Of a stretch of DNA of 57,475 bases, positions 35,597 to 45,717 are shown one piece after another. Every line of letters starts with the position of its first letter. Positions within the stretch are counted from its first letter, which is position 1. The DNA is from Chitinophagales bacterium (GTDB taxonomy: Bacteria; Bacteroidota; Bacteroidia; Chitinophagales; UBA10324): contig JANWWJ010000025.1 of assembly GCA_025056305.1 (NCBI GenBank), positions 1 to 57,475 of the forward strand. The letters run 5' to 3'. The position numbers were made by a program, and so were the translations under genes. A model generated the notes under the pieces. The model had not been told where the DNA came from and did no database searches. It worked only from the letters and a program-made list of their open reading frames with translations.

Positions 35597-38221
35597 TTAC
35601 CCGGCCTGTCCGCCTTGGGTATCAGGCAGGGTGAAGCCCACCGGCCTGCGTATTTCCGTCGAAGTATCGACAAGCTGAAATTCTTCTACGTCACACAGCA
35701 AGATGGCAGTTACTTCAGGGGAGCGCTGTTCTTTACTCAAGGAAGACAAACGCAGGTCGCGATTTTTAATGGCTTCTTCAACGACTTTTCGCACCAGACG
35801 GGCATTTCCGAAGTTGATTGAACGCCGTTCATGAATAAATCGGAAATAGCGGGCGAGGTGTGCTTCAGCAACGGGATCTATACTAAGCCCCTCACGGCTA
35901 ATCATCTCTTTGGCTATTTGCAGCAGCTCGTCGGGTGTGTAGTCTTCAAAAACCAGAGTTTTATCAAAGCGGGAATGCAAGCCCGGGTTCGACTGCAGGA
36001 AGCGACGCATGTTTTCCGGATAGCCTGCAACAATAACCACCAGTTGGCCCCGCAGATCTTCCATACGCTTAAGCAAGGTTTCTATGGCTTCGTAGCCATA
36101 ATCATTGGGGCCTCCGGATGCCAACGAATAGGCCTCATCGATGAAGAGCACCCCACCTTTAGCTCGGTCAATTACTTCAGCAGTCTTCAGGGCCGTTTGA
36201 CCCACATAGCCAGCCACCAACCCCTGGCGATCCACCTCAACTAAGTGGCCCCGCTCCAACAGGCCCAGCGCTTTGTAAATCCTAGCTAGCAATCGGGCTA
36301 CCGTGGTTTTGCCCGTGCCTGGATTACCCAGAAAAATGGTGTGCAAGGAAAACCTACTGAGCACTTCCTTCCCTTCTTCTTTGTAAAAGCGCACCAATTT
36401 GACCAGTTCGTGAATTTCTACCTTAATGCTGCCAAGCCCCACCAGGCTGTTGAGTTCTTGCAAAGCAGCCTTGAGTTGTGCCTCGTCAATAGGGATGTGT
36501 GGCAAACCGGATTTTTTTGAAATAAAAATTTTTTCTATGTCTTCTCGCTGAATCGTAGAGAACTGTTCTTTATCCAACTGCTGCGGATTTTCGTGCCGCA
36601 TCACACGTAAGGCCATGTTCAGCCTGGCCTCTTCAATCCAAGCGTTGATCAAGCGGGCATTTCCGAAGGTTCGATCACGGTTTCGGTAGGCCTCTACAAT
36701 CTTGTCACGCAGATAGTCTAATGCCGCAGGCGTAAAACTGAGCTGTCGTTCAGCAGCTGCATATTCGGCAATCTGGAGAAGCTCTTGGGGCAGGTAATCA
36801 GGAAATTTAAAATGCCTTCCGAAGCGGGACTTTAAGCCCGGATTGCTATTGAGAAAGACATCCATTTCCTCGGGATAGCCGGCTACAATGATGGCGAGGT
36901 CCCCAGGACCATCACTCATTTCGCGTAACAACACTTCAATAGCCTCACGCCCAAAGTCCCGCCCGTCGTCGGCTTTTCGGGCCAAAGCATAAGCTTCATC
37001 AATGAACAGCACACCGCCGCGGGCTCGGTTGATGACCTCGCGGGTGCGTGGGGCCGTTTGACCGATGTATTCCGCCACCAAATCGCCGCGATCTACCTCC
37101 ACTAGATGACCGCGGCTTAGGAGCCCTAAGCGCGCCCAAATTCGGCTTAACAAGCGCGCCACAGTGGTTTTTCCAGTTCCCGGATTGCCTGTAAAAACAC
37201 AATGCAGATTGATTCGCCTTTCTACCGGTAACCCCTTTTGGCTTCTAAGCTGTTCAAAGCGCAAAAAATCGACATAATCATGAACGAACTTTTTGATTTC
37301 CGTAAGGCCTATCAGCTTATCCAATTTGGCCAGGAGCATTTCCAGTGTCTCTTCTTCGGGCGAAGTTTTTTCTGACGTGCGAGGCAAGGTATAGGGAACC
37401 TGGCGCAACAAAGGCACTTCCCCCGCAATAGCCTCATCACCTACTTTAAAGGGAACGACCGCTAAGAGCTGATCCATAAAGACCACCTCCAGGGTAAAAT
37501 CGTCGGCATGCCAGGTGCCCTTTACGTCTGCACCCCAGCCTGTGGTGACGGTAAGCTGCCCGCTGTGGTCGGGTTGAAACATGAAAAATTCTACACATTG
37601 ACCTTTGAGTTGCCGAGCATCGTTGTAGAAATCAAAAAACAATTCGCAAGGCCATGGCGTTTCTTTATGCAGGTTTTGCAAAACCAGTTCCACCCATACG
37701 TAGCGGGTGTTGGCAGCGTCAAACTGTTTCAGGTAAATGCGGTCTTTTTTGGCCACCCCGGCATTGGGCCCTTCATATAATTTGATTGAAACGATGTTGA
37801 AATAGGGGTTTTTTTCAGCGGTTACCGGCCCGCCATTTACGATGTAAAACTTGCGGCTTTCGAGCAGCACATCGTCAGCCCATGCTTCAAAGCGATACTC
37901 TCCTTTTTTCCAATAAGCCCCGGGTTGCTGGTGGCCCCATCCCTCACGGATGTAAACCACGTTCTCGTCGCTGCGAACAGGTCGTTCTATGCGAATGTTA
38001 CACAACTCCTCCCCTCGCTGGTTGTATGCCCTGATGCTGCCGTCAAACAACCAGTCTTCTTCATCAAACTTTTTGTTATACAAGGAAAGTTCTGCATACA
38101 CATATGATGTTGTGGATTCCTCCAAAACGGTTTGATATTTTCTCTTGCTGTCAGCCAAAGGTTCAGGCGTCCCGAAAATCTTCAGGTCGCGGACTTTGAA
38201 ATAAGCTTGACTTTTGCCCAT
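35597..38221 (-). CDS. Double AAA+ ATPase, CbbX/SpoVK-like, with duplicated N-terminal beta module
   Basis: 874 residues, predicted cytoplasmic. Residues about 1-130 and 138-265 are two related beta-rich modules (compare YVYAELSLYNK-DGSIRAYNQRGEEL with YVWVELVLQNL-FFDFYNDARQLKG). Two CbxX/CfqX-type AAA domains follow: the first with Walker A GNPGTGKTT (K351) and Walker B VLFIDEA (about 405-410), the second with GNPGTGKTT (K638) and VLFIDEA. Each has the pore-loop-type GQTA segment and the NPGLxSRF arginine region. Relatives include the Rubisco activase CbbX and SpoVK, which remodel protein complexes. The start at 38221 (MGKSQAYFKVRDLKIFG) is preferred over an upstream GTG. It sits between a small hydrolase gene and a membrane miniprotein. 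No rubisco gene is near, so the client is unknown. Confidence 0.87.
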   Translation of the reverse strand: MGKSQAYFKVRDLKIFGTPEPLADSKRKYQTVLEESTTSYVYAELSLYNKKFDEEDWLFDGSIRAYNQRGEELCNIRIERPVRSDENVVYIREGWGHQQPGAYWKKGEYRFEAWADDVLLESRKFYIVNGGPVTAEKNPYFNIVSIKLYEGPNAGVAKKDRIYLKQFDAANTRYVWVELVLQNLHKETPWPCELFFDFYNDARQLKGQCVEFFMFQPDHSGQLTVTTGWGADVKGTWHADDFTLEVVFMDQLLAVVPFKVGDEAIAGEVPLLRQVPYTLPRTSEKTSPEEETLEMLLAKLDKLIGLTEIKKFVHDYVDFLRFEQLRSQKGLPVERRINLHCVFTGNPGTGKTTVARLLSRIWARLGLLSRGHLVEVDRGDLVAEYIGQTAPRTREVINRARGGVLFIDEAYALARKADDGRDFGREAIEVLLREMSDGPGDLAIIVAGYPEEMDVFLNSNPGLKSRFGRHFKFPDYLPQELLQIAEYAAAERQLSFTPAALDYLRDKIVEAYRNRDRTFGNARLINAWIEEARLNMALRVMRHENPQQLDKEQFSTIQREDIEKIFISKKSGLPHIPIDEAQLKAALQELNSLVGLGSIKVEIHELVKLVRFYKEEGKEVLSRFSLHTIFLGNPGTGKTTVARLLARIYKALGLLERGHLVEVDRQGLVAGYVGQTALKTAEVIDRAKGGVLFIDEAYSLASGGPNDYGYEAIETLLKRMEDLRGQLVVIVAGYPENMRRFLQSNPGLHSRFDKTLVFEDYTPDELLQIAKEMISREGLSIDPVAEAHLARYFRFIHERRSINFGNARLVRKVVEEAIKNRDLRLSSLSKEQRSPEVTAILLCDVEEFQLVDTSTEIRRPVGFTLPDTQGGQAG

Positions 38222-38280
38222 GATATGCTGAACCACATGCCGATTCGGTACTCATGACCGCTGCAGGTTGGCACCCAAAT

Positions 38281-38949
38281 TTAGTTACTGACTTCATGAC
38301 TGATTCCTTCCACCCGTTGGTACAACAATCGGTCTAAATGGCTTTGAACGGCCGGGCGCTGTTGCACAATTACAAAATGCTGACCACCTGCTATTACAAT
38401 ATCGGCAGCTGCATAAGACAGAGGGAACAGCCGATCCCTGTCGCCGTGAATTTTTACGATGTCATTCGTGTAGCGACAGCCGGCCCAGCGCGGTACCGCT
38501 TCAAGTGCCCAACGAACAAAATCCATATCGGCTTTGAGCACCATATCGCATAGCAACTGGCGTTGCTCACGGCTTTTTGAAGTAAAAACATCACCGAGCA
38601 GCACGATGATCGCGCGCAGCACGCGATCAGGCAGCCATCGATGCAACGGCAACCACAGCGGAAGGCTAATCCACCACGGGCGATCACAATTCACCAGCGA
38701 AGCAATGGTAATCACTTTGCGTACCGAAATCTGTTCTCGAATCACAGCAGCAATCATGCCTCCCAAGGAAAAACCAATTAAAATGCTGTTGTCGTCAAAC
38801 TCATACAAAGCCCCCAAGCGACGAGCGTAAGCTTCCAGTGTTTCTTGGGGTGTGGGCTTGGGGTAGTTTACCACCACCACCGGTTCACTAAAACGATAGC
38901 CATTGAGCAACCGTCCATCAGTGGCTAATCCGGGAAAGAAATAAATCAC
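38281..38949 (-). CDS. Alpha/beta-fold hydrolase
   Basis: A 222-residue cytoplasmic-type hydrolase without signal peptide. Likely triad: Ser61 in IGFSLGGM, Asp172 in HGDRDRLFP and His190 in GGQHF. The N-terminus YFFPGLATDGRLL holds the oxyanion-loop region. The family covers esterases, lipases and acyltransferases; I cannot name the substrate. The start is GTG at 38949, with a perfect TAnnTTTG box ending 4 nt upstream, suggesting a leaderless message. It precedes the AAA ATPase gene by 59 nt on the same strand and is divergent from acylphosphatase. Confidence 0.82.
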   Translation of the reverse strand: MIYFFPGLATDGRLLNGYRFSEPVVVVNYPKPTPQETLEAYARRLGALYEFDDNSILIGFSLGGMIAAVIREQISVRKVITIASLVNCDRPWWISLPLWLPLHRWLPDRVLRAIIVLLGDVFTSKSREQRQLLCDMVLKADMDFVRWALEAVPRWAGCRYTNDIVKIHGDRDRLFPLSYAAADIVIAGGQHFVIVQQRPAVQSHLDRLLYQRVEGISHEVSN

Positions 38950-38953
38950 ATGG

Positions 38954-38961
38954 CAAAGCTA
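38954..38961 (-). promoter_or_regulatory. Bacteroidota-type -7 promoter box (TAGCTTTG)
   Basis: Perfect TAnnTTTG on the minus strand ending 4 nt before the hydrolase GTG at 38949. It lies in the 47-bp divergent gap shared with acyP, whose own candidate box (TGTCTTTG, 38987-38994, plus) has one mismatch and ends 2 nt before its ATG. Confidence 0.55.
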
Positions 38962-38996
38962 TCTTAGAGGAAAGCAACCTGAAGGTTGTCTTTGCG

Positions 38997-39290
38997 ATGA
39001 AGGAAGCAGTTGTGCACTATCGGATTCGCATACGCGGGCGAGTGCAAGGGGTCTTTTTCAGGGCTACTGCCCGAAATCAAGCCCTGAATCTTGGGCTGAA
39101 AGGCATAGTGCGCAACGAAGCCGATGGCTCCGTCTATGCAGAAGTAGAGGGACCAGAGGACAAGGTTCAGCAATTCATCGCCTGGTGCCACCGAGGTCCC
39201 AAACAGGCTATCGTAACCGAGGTGATTGCCGAACAAAGCACTCCAAAAGGCTATAATTCATTTGAGGTGGAAAGAGGTTTGTATCATTGA
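38997..39290 (+). CDS. acyP: Acylphosphatase
   Basis: Small (97-residue) enzyme that hydrolyses carboxyl-phosphate bonds. The signature GRVQGVFFRATARNQALNLGL carries the phosphate-binding loop and catalytic Arg22; GIVRNEADGSVYAEVEG carries Asn40. Length is normal. It is divergent from the hydrolase operon and followed on the same strand, 32 nt later, by a secreted protease gene. Physiological substrate in bacteria is not established. Confidence 0.95.
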   Translation: MKEAVVHYRIRIRGRVQGVFFRATARNQALNLGLKGIVRNEADGSVYAEVEGPEDKVQQFIAWCHRGPKQAIVTEVIAEQSTPKGYNSFEVERGLYH

Positions 39291-39322
39291 AGTGCAGTAA
39301 CTTCAAATCAAGAACGCCTGGG

Positions 39323-41602
39323 ATGAAAAGATTGCTTCATTCAGCGATGATCCTAGCCGCATTCCTACCAAGGAGTGAAGGGCTGCAGGCTCAATGCTCT
39401 ATGATTCCCTTATCGCTCCAAGATCGAGTACGCCATGCTTCCCTTATTGTAGAAGGAAAAGTGACAGAGCTGCGTGCTTTCTGGAATGAGCGGAAAACCA
39501 TGATCTATACCGCCTACCGCATAGAAGTATATAAAATTTTCAAAGGTGAAAATGTGCCTTCCCAACTTACGGTTTTAACGGAGGGGGGTGTGGTGGGCAA
39601 TCGGATGATCATAGCTCATCCCAACGTATCGCTGCAGCCAGGCGATGTGGGGCTTTTTCTGCTTATAGCCAATCCTTATCCCATAGGAAATGTGGAAGGC
39701 TTGTCCGATCCTTATGCGCTCTACGGTGCTGCTCAGGGCTTCATCCGCTATGACACCTATGAGGACTCGGCCGCTGATCCTTTTTTCCATTATCCCGACA
39801 TAAGAAAAAACCTCTATAGACCGATACTGCGCTTCACCAACAAACACACTTATCAAGAGTTGAAGATTGTTGACTTTTTTGTGGAGAAGAAAAAAAAGTT
39901 TGCTCCTCCCGTAATCAATTCTTTTTCGCCCACAGCCACCGTAGCCGGTACTTTATCGGCCAACCTTCTTACCATCAATGGTAACAATTTTGGCTCCAGT
40001 TATGTAATAGGTACTTCCAAACTTGAATTCAAAAATTCCAACGATGGTGGTGCCACCTACATTGCCGCACCCGACAACCACATTGTGTCGTGGAGCAACA
40101 CCTCTATTACAGCATGGATTCCCACCGGTGCCGGTACCGGCACCATCCGGGTTACCAATAATTTAGGGGAAAAAGGCACCTCTTCCTCATCGCTTACGAT
40201 ATATTACAATGAAATTAATGTAATTTCCGGCGGCACTTATTACCTCCCCGACCTTGTTGATGACAACGGGAGCGGCGGCTATACGTTTGTTTACAACACT
40301 GCGTTCAACAGCAACACCGATGCAGTGGCTGCCTTTGAGCGCTCGCTCGTTACCTGGCGGTGTGGTGTCTATGTTCATTTTACACGCTCCGGAACAACAA
40401 CCATAGGCGACAATGCCAGCGATGGGGTTAACGTGGTCACTTTTGACGGAATTAGTCCCTTGCCTTCAGGTGTATTAGGGACGGCTTATAGTTACTACGT
40501 CGGTTGTGGCTCGGGGGTATGGTACGTCTCGGAGCTGGATTTGAAGTTCCGTACCAACGGCACCGGAGGAGTTACCTGGAACTATGGTCCAGGCGCCACC
40601 AGTGGCGGTAAGTACGATTTTGAATCCGTTGCTCTGCACGAATTAGGTCATTGCCTCCAATTAGGCCATACCAATCAATCTCCTGCCACAGTCATGCACT
40701 ATGCCCTGCCCTCAAACACCGACCGGCGAACGCTTACACCTGCCAGCGAAGTGGACGGTGGCAATGATGTGGTAAGCCGGAGCAGCGTCAACAACAGTTG
40801 CGGCCCCACCAAGATGATTGCGCTCAACTCTTCCAACTGCACCTTTGCCGTACCTCCCGTGGCCGACTTTACGGCTTCCAGCACTTCCGTTTGCAAAAAC
40901 AAAACGATAAATTTTACTGACCTAAGCATCAATGCACCTACTGCGTGGTCGTGGTCTTTCAGTGGAGGCACACCTTCTACCAGCACGGCACAGCACCCCA
41001 CAGGCATTAAGTACAAGACGGTGGGCACCTTTGACGTGAGCCTCACGGCCAGCAATGCCGCAGGGTCAGATACTGAAACCAAAAGCAATTACATCACGGT
41101 GAATTCTCTTCCCTCGGTAACGATTAGTGCTGCACCTTGTTCGGCAGGCTCCGTTCTGTTGACGGCAACCGCCTCTCCCTCCACCGGAGTCACTTACCAA
41201 TGGAAGAAAAATGGATCAAAAATTTCAGGTGCCACCAATCCCACTTATTTGGCCACCAGCAATGGGGAATACAAGTGCGAAGTCAAAATCACCGCCACGG
41301 GTTGCAAAAAAACCAGTTCGGGCATTACCGTGACCATTAACTGTCGTACGGGCGACATCATGTATGCTGAGCCTGTGTCGGTCTATCCGAACCCAAGTCC
41401 ACAGGCATTTCGCGTGCTGCTTTCAGCCGACCCGGCCACCACCACAATTGTCGTTCGGGATATGACAGGCAAATGGATGGAAACCCTCCGACCGCAGCAC
41501 GAGCAGTTCTGGCTTGGCAATCAGTGGCCGGCAGGAACCTATCTTGCAGAAGTTTGGATCGAGGGTCGTCGGTCGCAGGCCTTACGGCTGGTGAAAGAGT
41601 GA
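39323..41602 (+). CDS. Secreted metzincin-like metalloprotease with IPT/TIG, PKD, Ig-like and T9SS sorting domains
   Basis: 759 residues from the ATG at 39323, which opens a signal peptide (KRLLHSAMILAAFLPRSEGLQA). An in-frame TTG at 39287 is less likely. Order: beta domain (about 24-190), IPT/TIG domain (INSFSPTATVAG ... LLTINGNNFGSS, about 195-300), zinc protease domain (about 305-515), PKD domain (VADFTASSTSVCKNKTINFT ... WSWSFSGGTP), Ig-like domain (YQWKKNGSKISGAT) and a type A sorting domain (VYPNPSPQAFRVLLSA ... GTYLAEVWIEG). The zinc site is HELGHCLQLGH (H439, E440, H443, H449) with a Met-turn-like VMHYAL. The Gly normally two residues before the last GH is Gln446. Secretion by T9SS and proteolysis are inferred. 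Confidence 0.85.
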   Translation: MKRLLHSAMILAAFLPRSEGLQAQCSMIPLSLQDRVRHASLIVEGKVTELRAFWNERKTMIYTAYRIEVYKIFKGENVPSQLTVLTEGGVVGNRMIIAHPNVSLQPGDVGLFLLIANPYPIGNVEGLSDPYALYGAAQGFIRYDTYEDSAADPFFHYPDIRKNLYRPILRFTNKHTYQELKIVDFFVEKKKKFAPPVINSFSPTATVAGTLSANLLTINGNNFGSSYVIGTSKLEFKNSNDGGATYIAAPDNHIVSWSNTSITAWIPTGAGTGTIRVTNNLGEKGTSSSSLTIYYNEINVISGGTYYLPDLVDDNGSGGYTFVYNTAFNSNTDAVAAFERSLVTWRCGVYVHFTRSGTTTIGDNASDGVNVVTFDGISPLPSGVLGTAYSYYVGCGSGVWYVSELDLKFRTNGTGGVTWNYGPGATSGGKYDFESVALHELGHCLQLGHTNQSPATVMHYALPSNTDRRTLTPASEVDGGNDVVSRSSVNNSCGPTKMIALNSSNCTFAVPPVADFTASSTSVCKNKTINFTDLSINAPTAWSWSFSGGTPSTSTAQHPTGIKYKTVGTFDVSLTASNAAGSDTETKSNYITVNSLPSVTISAAPCSAGSVLLTATASPSTGVTYQWKKNGSKISGATNPTYLATSNGEYKCEVKITATGCKKTSSGITVTINCRTGDIMYAEPVSVYPNPSPQAFRVLLSADPATTTIVVRDMTGKWMETLRPQHEQFWLGNQWPAGTYLAEVWIEGRRSQALRLVKE

Positions 41603-41613
41603 GCGAAGCAGCG

Positions 41614-44313
41614 TCAAAGCTTTCGACGTACCTCTTCTTCTTCAAAAAATTCTAATATATCACCTTCACGCACGTCGTTGTAGCTTTTGATGGCCAGGCC
41701 GCATTCCTGCCCACTGACTACCTCACGCACATCGTCCTTGAAGCGCTTCAGAGAGGCCAGCGCACCGGTGAAAACGACAATACCATCGCGGATCACGCGC
41801 ACCTTGTTGCTTCGCTGCACTTTGCCTTCCGTAACCAAACAACCGGCCACGGTACCCACCTTTTTGATGTGAAAAATCTGGCGCACCTCGGCCGTCCCAA
41901 TGTTCTTTTCTACAATGCTGGGCTTCAGCATCCCCTCGATGGCGGCTTTGAGCTCTTCCACCGCATGGTAGATAACGGAGTAAAGACGTATATCAATTTT
42001 TTCTCTTTCGGCTAAGACACGAGCTTGTGGGGATGGGCGCACCTGAAATCCGATTATGATGGCATCGGAAGTCAGGGCGAGGTTAACATCGCTTTCGGTG
42101 ATTTGCCCCACCGCCCGATGCAAGATCTTGAAATTGATTTCCGGAGTGGACAGCTTCTGCAAGGCATCGGCAAGGGCTTCCACTGATCCGTCCACATCAG
42201 CTTTGATGATGAGATTCAGTTCCTTAAAGTTGCCCAAAGCACGGCGGCGGCCAATTTCTTCCAGGGTTATGTGCTTGCGGGTGCGCAACCCTTGTTCGCG
42301 CAAAATCTGTTGCCGCTTTTGTGCCAACTCGCGGGCCCGTTGTTCTGACTCATATACTCGGAATTTTTCACCGGCCTGAGGAAGGCCTTCCAACCCCAAC
42401 ACTTGCACAGGTGTTGAAGGACCGGCAGCCACTACCCGATTCCCTCGTTCATTGAACATGTTACGGACCCGGCCGTACTGAGCTCCCGCCACTATGATGT
42501 CGCCAATATGCAGAGTACCGTCTTGAACCAATAAATTGGCCACATACCCTTTGCCGCGGTCTTTTGTGGCTTCGATCACCGTGCCTCTAGCCGGTTTGTT
42601 TGGATTGGCTTTTAGGTCGAGCAGTTCGGCTTCCAGCAAAATTTTTTCAAGCAATTCATTGACGCCCATGCCCGTTTTGGCCGAGATCTCTTGCGATTGG
42701 AATTTACCACCCCATTCTTCGACTAGATAATTCATGTCAGCCAGTTGCTGGCGTATTCGGTCGGCCGAAGCACCGGGCTTGTCCATTTTGTTAAACGCAA
42801 AAATTATCGGAACACCTGCGGCCTGAGCATGGCTGATGGCTTCTTTAGTTTGAGGCATCACCCCATCGTCCGCAGCTATGACGATGACGGCAATGTCGGT
42901 GAGCTTTGCACCCCGTGCCCGCATGGCGGTAAAGGCTTCGTGGCCCGGAGTGTCCAGAAAAGTGATTTTTTTCTGATTTTCTAACGTGACTTCGTAAGCA
43001 CCGATATGCTGGGTGATACCACCCTTTTCTCCAGCTACCACATTAGACTGTCTGATGAAATCCAACAGCGAAGTTTTTCCGTGATCTACATGACCCATGA
43101 TGGTCACTACCGGAGGCCGGGGTTGCAATAACGATGGATCGTCAGGCTGTTCTTGTTCTTCCAATAACTCCTGCTCTTCCAACGATATGAATTGAACCCG
43201 ATAACCATATTCGGCACTAATTAACTCAATTAAATCAGCTTCGAGCCGTTGATTGATAGAAACAATTTGGCCCAGCTCAAGGCATTTTGCGAGTATGTCA
43301 TTGGGTTCAACATTGAGCAGTTTGGCCAATTCATTTGGCGATATGAATTCGGTTACCATGATGGTTTTGGCCTCGGCCGCCTTAGTGTCGGCCGATTGTT
43401 CCGAGCCGCCGGCGGGTCTGGCTGCTTCTTGGTGCCTTGCCCTTGTCGGTCGGGTCTTGGGCTGAGGCATCATGCGAGTCAAGATCTCGCGTATGCGATC
43501 CTGAGCCGACTTTTCATGTTCGATATCAGGTTTTTCTTTGGGCCCGACAGCTTTGCGCTCAGGCTCAGCTTTAGGTGGAACACGCTCTGTGGTTGGAGCG
43601 GGCGGGGGTATTTTATCAGTCTTATAGATGCGTTTGCGTGGTCTTCGACGCTGCTCTGGTGCCTTTTCAATCTTGGGTGGCTCTTCAGTGGATTTTGTCT
43701 TAGTGACTCTTTCTTCGACCGGCAGCTCTACTTTTCCCACTACTTTGGTTCCGGGCAACACGGGAGCCTTCAGGCTGATCAAATCTGGATGGGAAGGGGT
43801 TACGGGCGGCTCCGGTGCCTTAACTTCTTCAGTAATCACCGTAGTGGCCCCTTGAGCGTCTGTTTCAGGTGCCGTGGGTGCCTCTTCCACGGTTTTTTTC
43901 ACTCGCCGCCGAGCCGATCTTTTAGTTTCCAGTTTATCCGGATCTATCTTGGTGATTACTTTGGGCCCTTCCAGACTGACGTGAGATGTCACCACCTTTT
44001 CTTTTGGCTTTTCTTGAGTAGTGGTGACGGTAGGCGGAGCTTTCGGCGAGGGGGTTACTATTGATTCACGATGCTTTTCTTTATCGGAAAGCCGATTGCT
44101 TAGTCCTAACTGAGTGGCTTTTTCTTTTTCGTGTCGGTCTTTACTAAAAACCTTTAATAGGTGTTCATAAGCCGCTGGTGAAATCTTGGCATTGGGCTGT
44201 TTTTTTTCCGGCTGCAACCCTACCCGCTCCAACTCTTCATAGAGATGGTGGTAGCTTACATTCAGCTCTTTTGCTACAGGTAGCAATCGTAATTCTCGTA
44301 CTTCCTGGTCCAT
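41614..44313 (-). CDS. infB: Translation initiation factor IF-2
   Basis: GTPase that places fMet-tRNA on the 30S subunit. 899 residues: a short N-terminal helical domain ([20 protein letters not shown]), a long charged Pro/Lys/Glu-rich linker (about 60-320), the IF2-N fold ([21 protein letters not shown]), then the G domain with [13 protein letters not shown] (around residue 405), DTPGHEAF and FNKMDKPG, and domains II-IV ending [20 protein letters not shown]. It lies 51 nt after nusA in the rimP-nusA-infB run, and is convergent with the protease gene (11-nt gap). Confidence 0.97.
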   Translation of the reverse strand: MDQEVRELRLLPVAKELNVSYHHLYEELERVGLQPEKKQPNAKISPAAYEHLLKVFSKDRHEKEKATQLGLSNRLSDKEKHRESIVTPSPKAPPTVTTTQEKPKEKVVTSHVSLEGPKVITKIDPDKLETKRSARRRVKKTVEEAPTAPETDAQGATTVITEEVKAPEPPVTPSHPDLISLKAPVLPGTKVVGKVELPVEERVTKTKSTEEPPKIEKAPEQRRRPRKRIYKTDKIPPPAPTTERVPPKAEPERKAVGPKEKPDIEHEKSAQDRIREILTRMMPQPKTRPTRARHQEAARPAGGSEQSADTKAAEAKTIMVTEFISPNELAKLLNVEPNDILAKCLELGQIVSINQRLEADLIELISAEYGYRVQFISLEEQELLEEQEQPDDPSLLQPRPPVVTIMGHVDHGKTSLLDFIRQSNVVAGEKGGITQHIGAYEVTLENQKKITFLDTPGHEAFTAMRARGAKLTDIAVIVIAADDGVMPQTKEAISHAQAAGVPIIFAFNKMDKPGASADRIRQQLADMNYLVEEWGGKFQSQEISAKTGMGVNELLEKILLEAELLDLKANPNKPARGTVIEATKDRGKGYVANLLVQDGTLHIGDIIVAGAQYGRVRNMFNERGNRVVAAGPSTPVQVLGLEGLPQAGEKFRVYESEQRARELAQKRQQILREQGLRTRKHITLEEIGRRRALGNFKELNLIIKADVDGSVEALADALQKLSTPEINFKILHRAVGQITESDVNLALTSDAIIIGFQVRPSPQARVLAEREKIDIRLYSVIYHAVEELKAAIEGMLKPSIVEKNIGTAEVRQIFHIKKVGTVAGCLVTEGKVQRSNKVRVIRDGIVVFTGALASLKRFKDDVREVVSGQECGLAIKSYNDVREGDILEFFEEEEVRRKL

Positions 44314-44364
44314 AGTTGTTTTTAAACCCCGGATTTATCCGCTGTTTGGAGCGACAAACCGGAG

Positions 44365-45705
44365 TTATGGGTTTTCCTCCGTTTTTGACCCAGCATCAGC
44401 CTCTTGTGGAGCAGACTGCGCAGGGGATGATGGCTGATCAGCCTTTTGCTTTTGCCCATCGCTTTCGAATTCGGCCCTCAAAATTCGCATAACCTCGTCA
44501 ACTGTTTCTTCTTCCAAATCAGCACGGCGCGCTATTTCGTCACGACTGAGGGCCAGGACGCTTCGGGCTGTATCGCAGCCAATCTTGCGTAATTGTTCAA
44601 TGATCCATGGTTCTATTTCATCGCTGAATTCGCTCAGGTCAATATCATATTCAGCCTCGGTTTCTTCGCTTTCACGGAATACATCAAGAGTGTAACCGGT
44701 CAATTTGCTGGCCAAACGGATATTCACGCCGCCGCGACCAATGGCGAGCGAAATTTGATCCGGTTTCAGATAAACGATGGCGCGCTTGTTGACATCGTCA
44801 ATTTCCATAGAGCTGATTTTAGCCGGCGCCAATGCCCGCGTGATAAACAATTGCGTGTTGGTCGTAAAGTTGATGACGTCAATGTTTTCGTTGCGCAACT
44901 CCTTGACGATGCCATGGATGCGTGAACCCCGCATCCCCACGCAAGCACCCACCGGATCGATGCGGTCGTCATAGGATTCGACCGCCACCTTGGCCCGCTC
45001 GCCAGGCTCGCGCACGATGCGGCGGATGGTAATGAGGCCGTCGTAAATCTCAGGTACTTCTTTTTCTAGCAGTTTGGCCAAAAAGCGCGGATCAGTACGC
45101 GAAACAATGATGAGCGGCATGCTGCCGTTGAGCTCAACGGATTTGACCACAGCCCGAACCGTATCGCCTTTTCGAAACTGCTCGTTCGGAATCTGTTCAC
45201 TTTTCGGCATGATCAGCTCGTTGCCCTCTTCATCCAGCAGCAAAATTTCTTTTCGCCAAATCTGATATACTTCTCCGGTAACGATTTCGCCTTCTTTTTC
45301 CTTGTATTTGCGGATCACCTCATCGCGTTCCAGTTCAGCAACGCGGCTGGCCAGCGTCTGTTTAGCGGTCAAAATAGCTCGGCGGCCAAATTCCTTGATG
45401 ATGTCGATTTGTTCCATGACTTCCTCGCCCAGCTGGAAGTCAGGCTCGATGGCCCGCGCTTCGGTCAGGCCGATTTGCGTGTTCACATCGGTAACCTGAT
45501 CATCTTCTACGATGAGGCGACGTCGCCAGATTTCCAAGTCCCCTTTCTCGGCGTTTACGATGATATCAAAATTTTCATCCGAACCATATTTCCGGCGCAA
45601 TAAGGTGCGAAACATATCTTCAATCACCTTCATCAGCCGAATTCGGTCTATGTTTTTCAGGTGGATGAATTCGCCAAAAACCTCTACTAATGACTGATGA
45701 TTCAT
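44365..45705 (-). CDS. nusA: Transcription termination/antitermination factor NusA
   Basis: RNA polymerase-binding elongation factor. 446 residues: N-terminal domain (EVFGEFIHLKNIDRIRLMKV), S1 domain (GEIVTGEVYQIWRKEILLLD), KH1 (DPVGACVGMRGSRIHGIVKE), KH2 (QISLAIGRGGVNIRLASKLT) and a short C-terminal helical part with an acidic/Gln-rich tail. It lies 12 nt after rimP and 51 nt before infB, the widespread rimP-nusA-infB order. Confidence 0.97.
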   Translation of the reverse strand: MNHQSLVEVFGEFIHLKNIDRIRLMKVIEDMFRTLLRRKYGSDENFDIIVNAEKGDLEIWRRRLIVEDDQVTDVNTQIGLTEARAIEPDFQLGEEVMEQIDIIKEFGRRAILTAKQTLASRVAELERDEVIRKYKEKEGEIVTGEVYQIWRKEILLLDEEGNELIMPKSEQIPNEQFRKGDTVRAVVKSVELNGSMPLIIVSRTDPRFLAKLLEKEVPEIYDGLITIRRIVREPGERAKVAVESYDDRIDPVGACVGMRGSRIHGIVKELRNENIDVINFTTNTQLFITRALAPAKISSMEIDDVNKRAIVYLKPDQISLAIGRGGVNIRLASKLTGYTLDVFRESEETEAEYDIDLSEFSDEIEPWIIEQLRKIGCDTARSVLALSRDEIARRADLEEETVDEVMRILRAEFESDGQKQKADQPSSPAQSAPQEADAGSKTEENP

Positions 45706-45717
45706 GTTCTGGAATTT

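Noticed and set aside
35440-35673. 77-codon minus-strand frame overlapping the miniprotein
   Set aside because: It overlaps the 3' end of the AAA gene and reads the miniprotein in another frame; the 47-codon frame has a proper membrane helix, ribosome site and spacing.
35597-38221. AAA protein as rubisco activase CbbX
   Set aside because: It has two AAA domains and an extra duplicated N-terminal module, and no rubisco gene is nearby; only the ATPase domains match.
43249-44064. 271-codon plus-strand open frame inside infB
   Set aside because: Antisense to the Pro/Lys-rich linker of IF-2; Phe/Gly/Ser-biased content is what that linker gives on the opposite strand.
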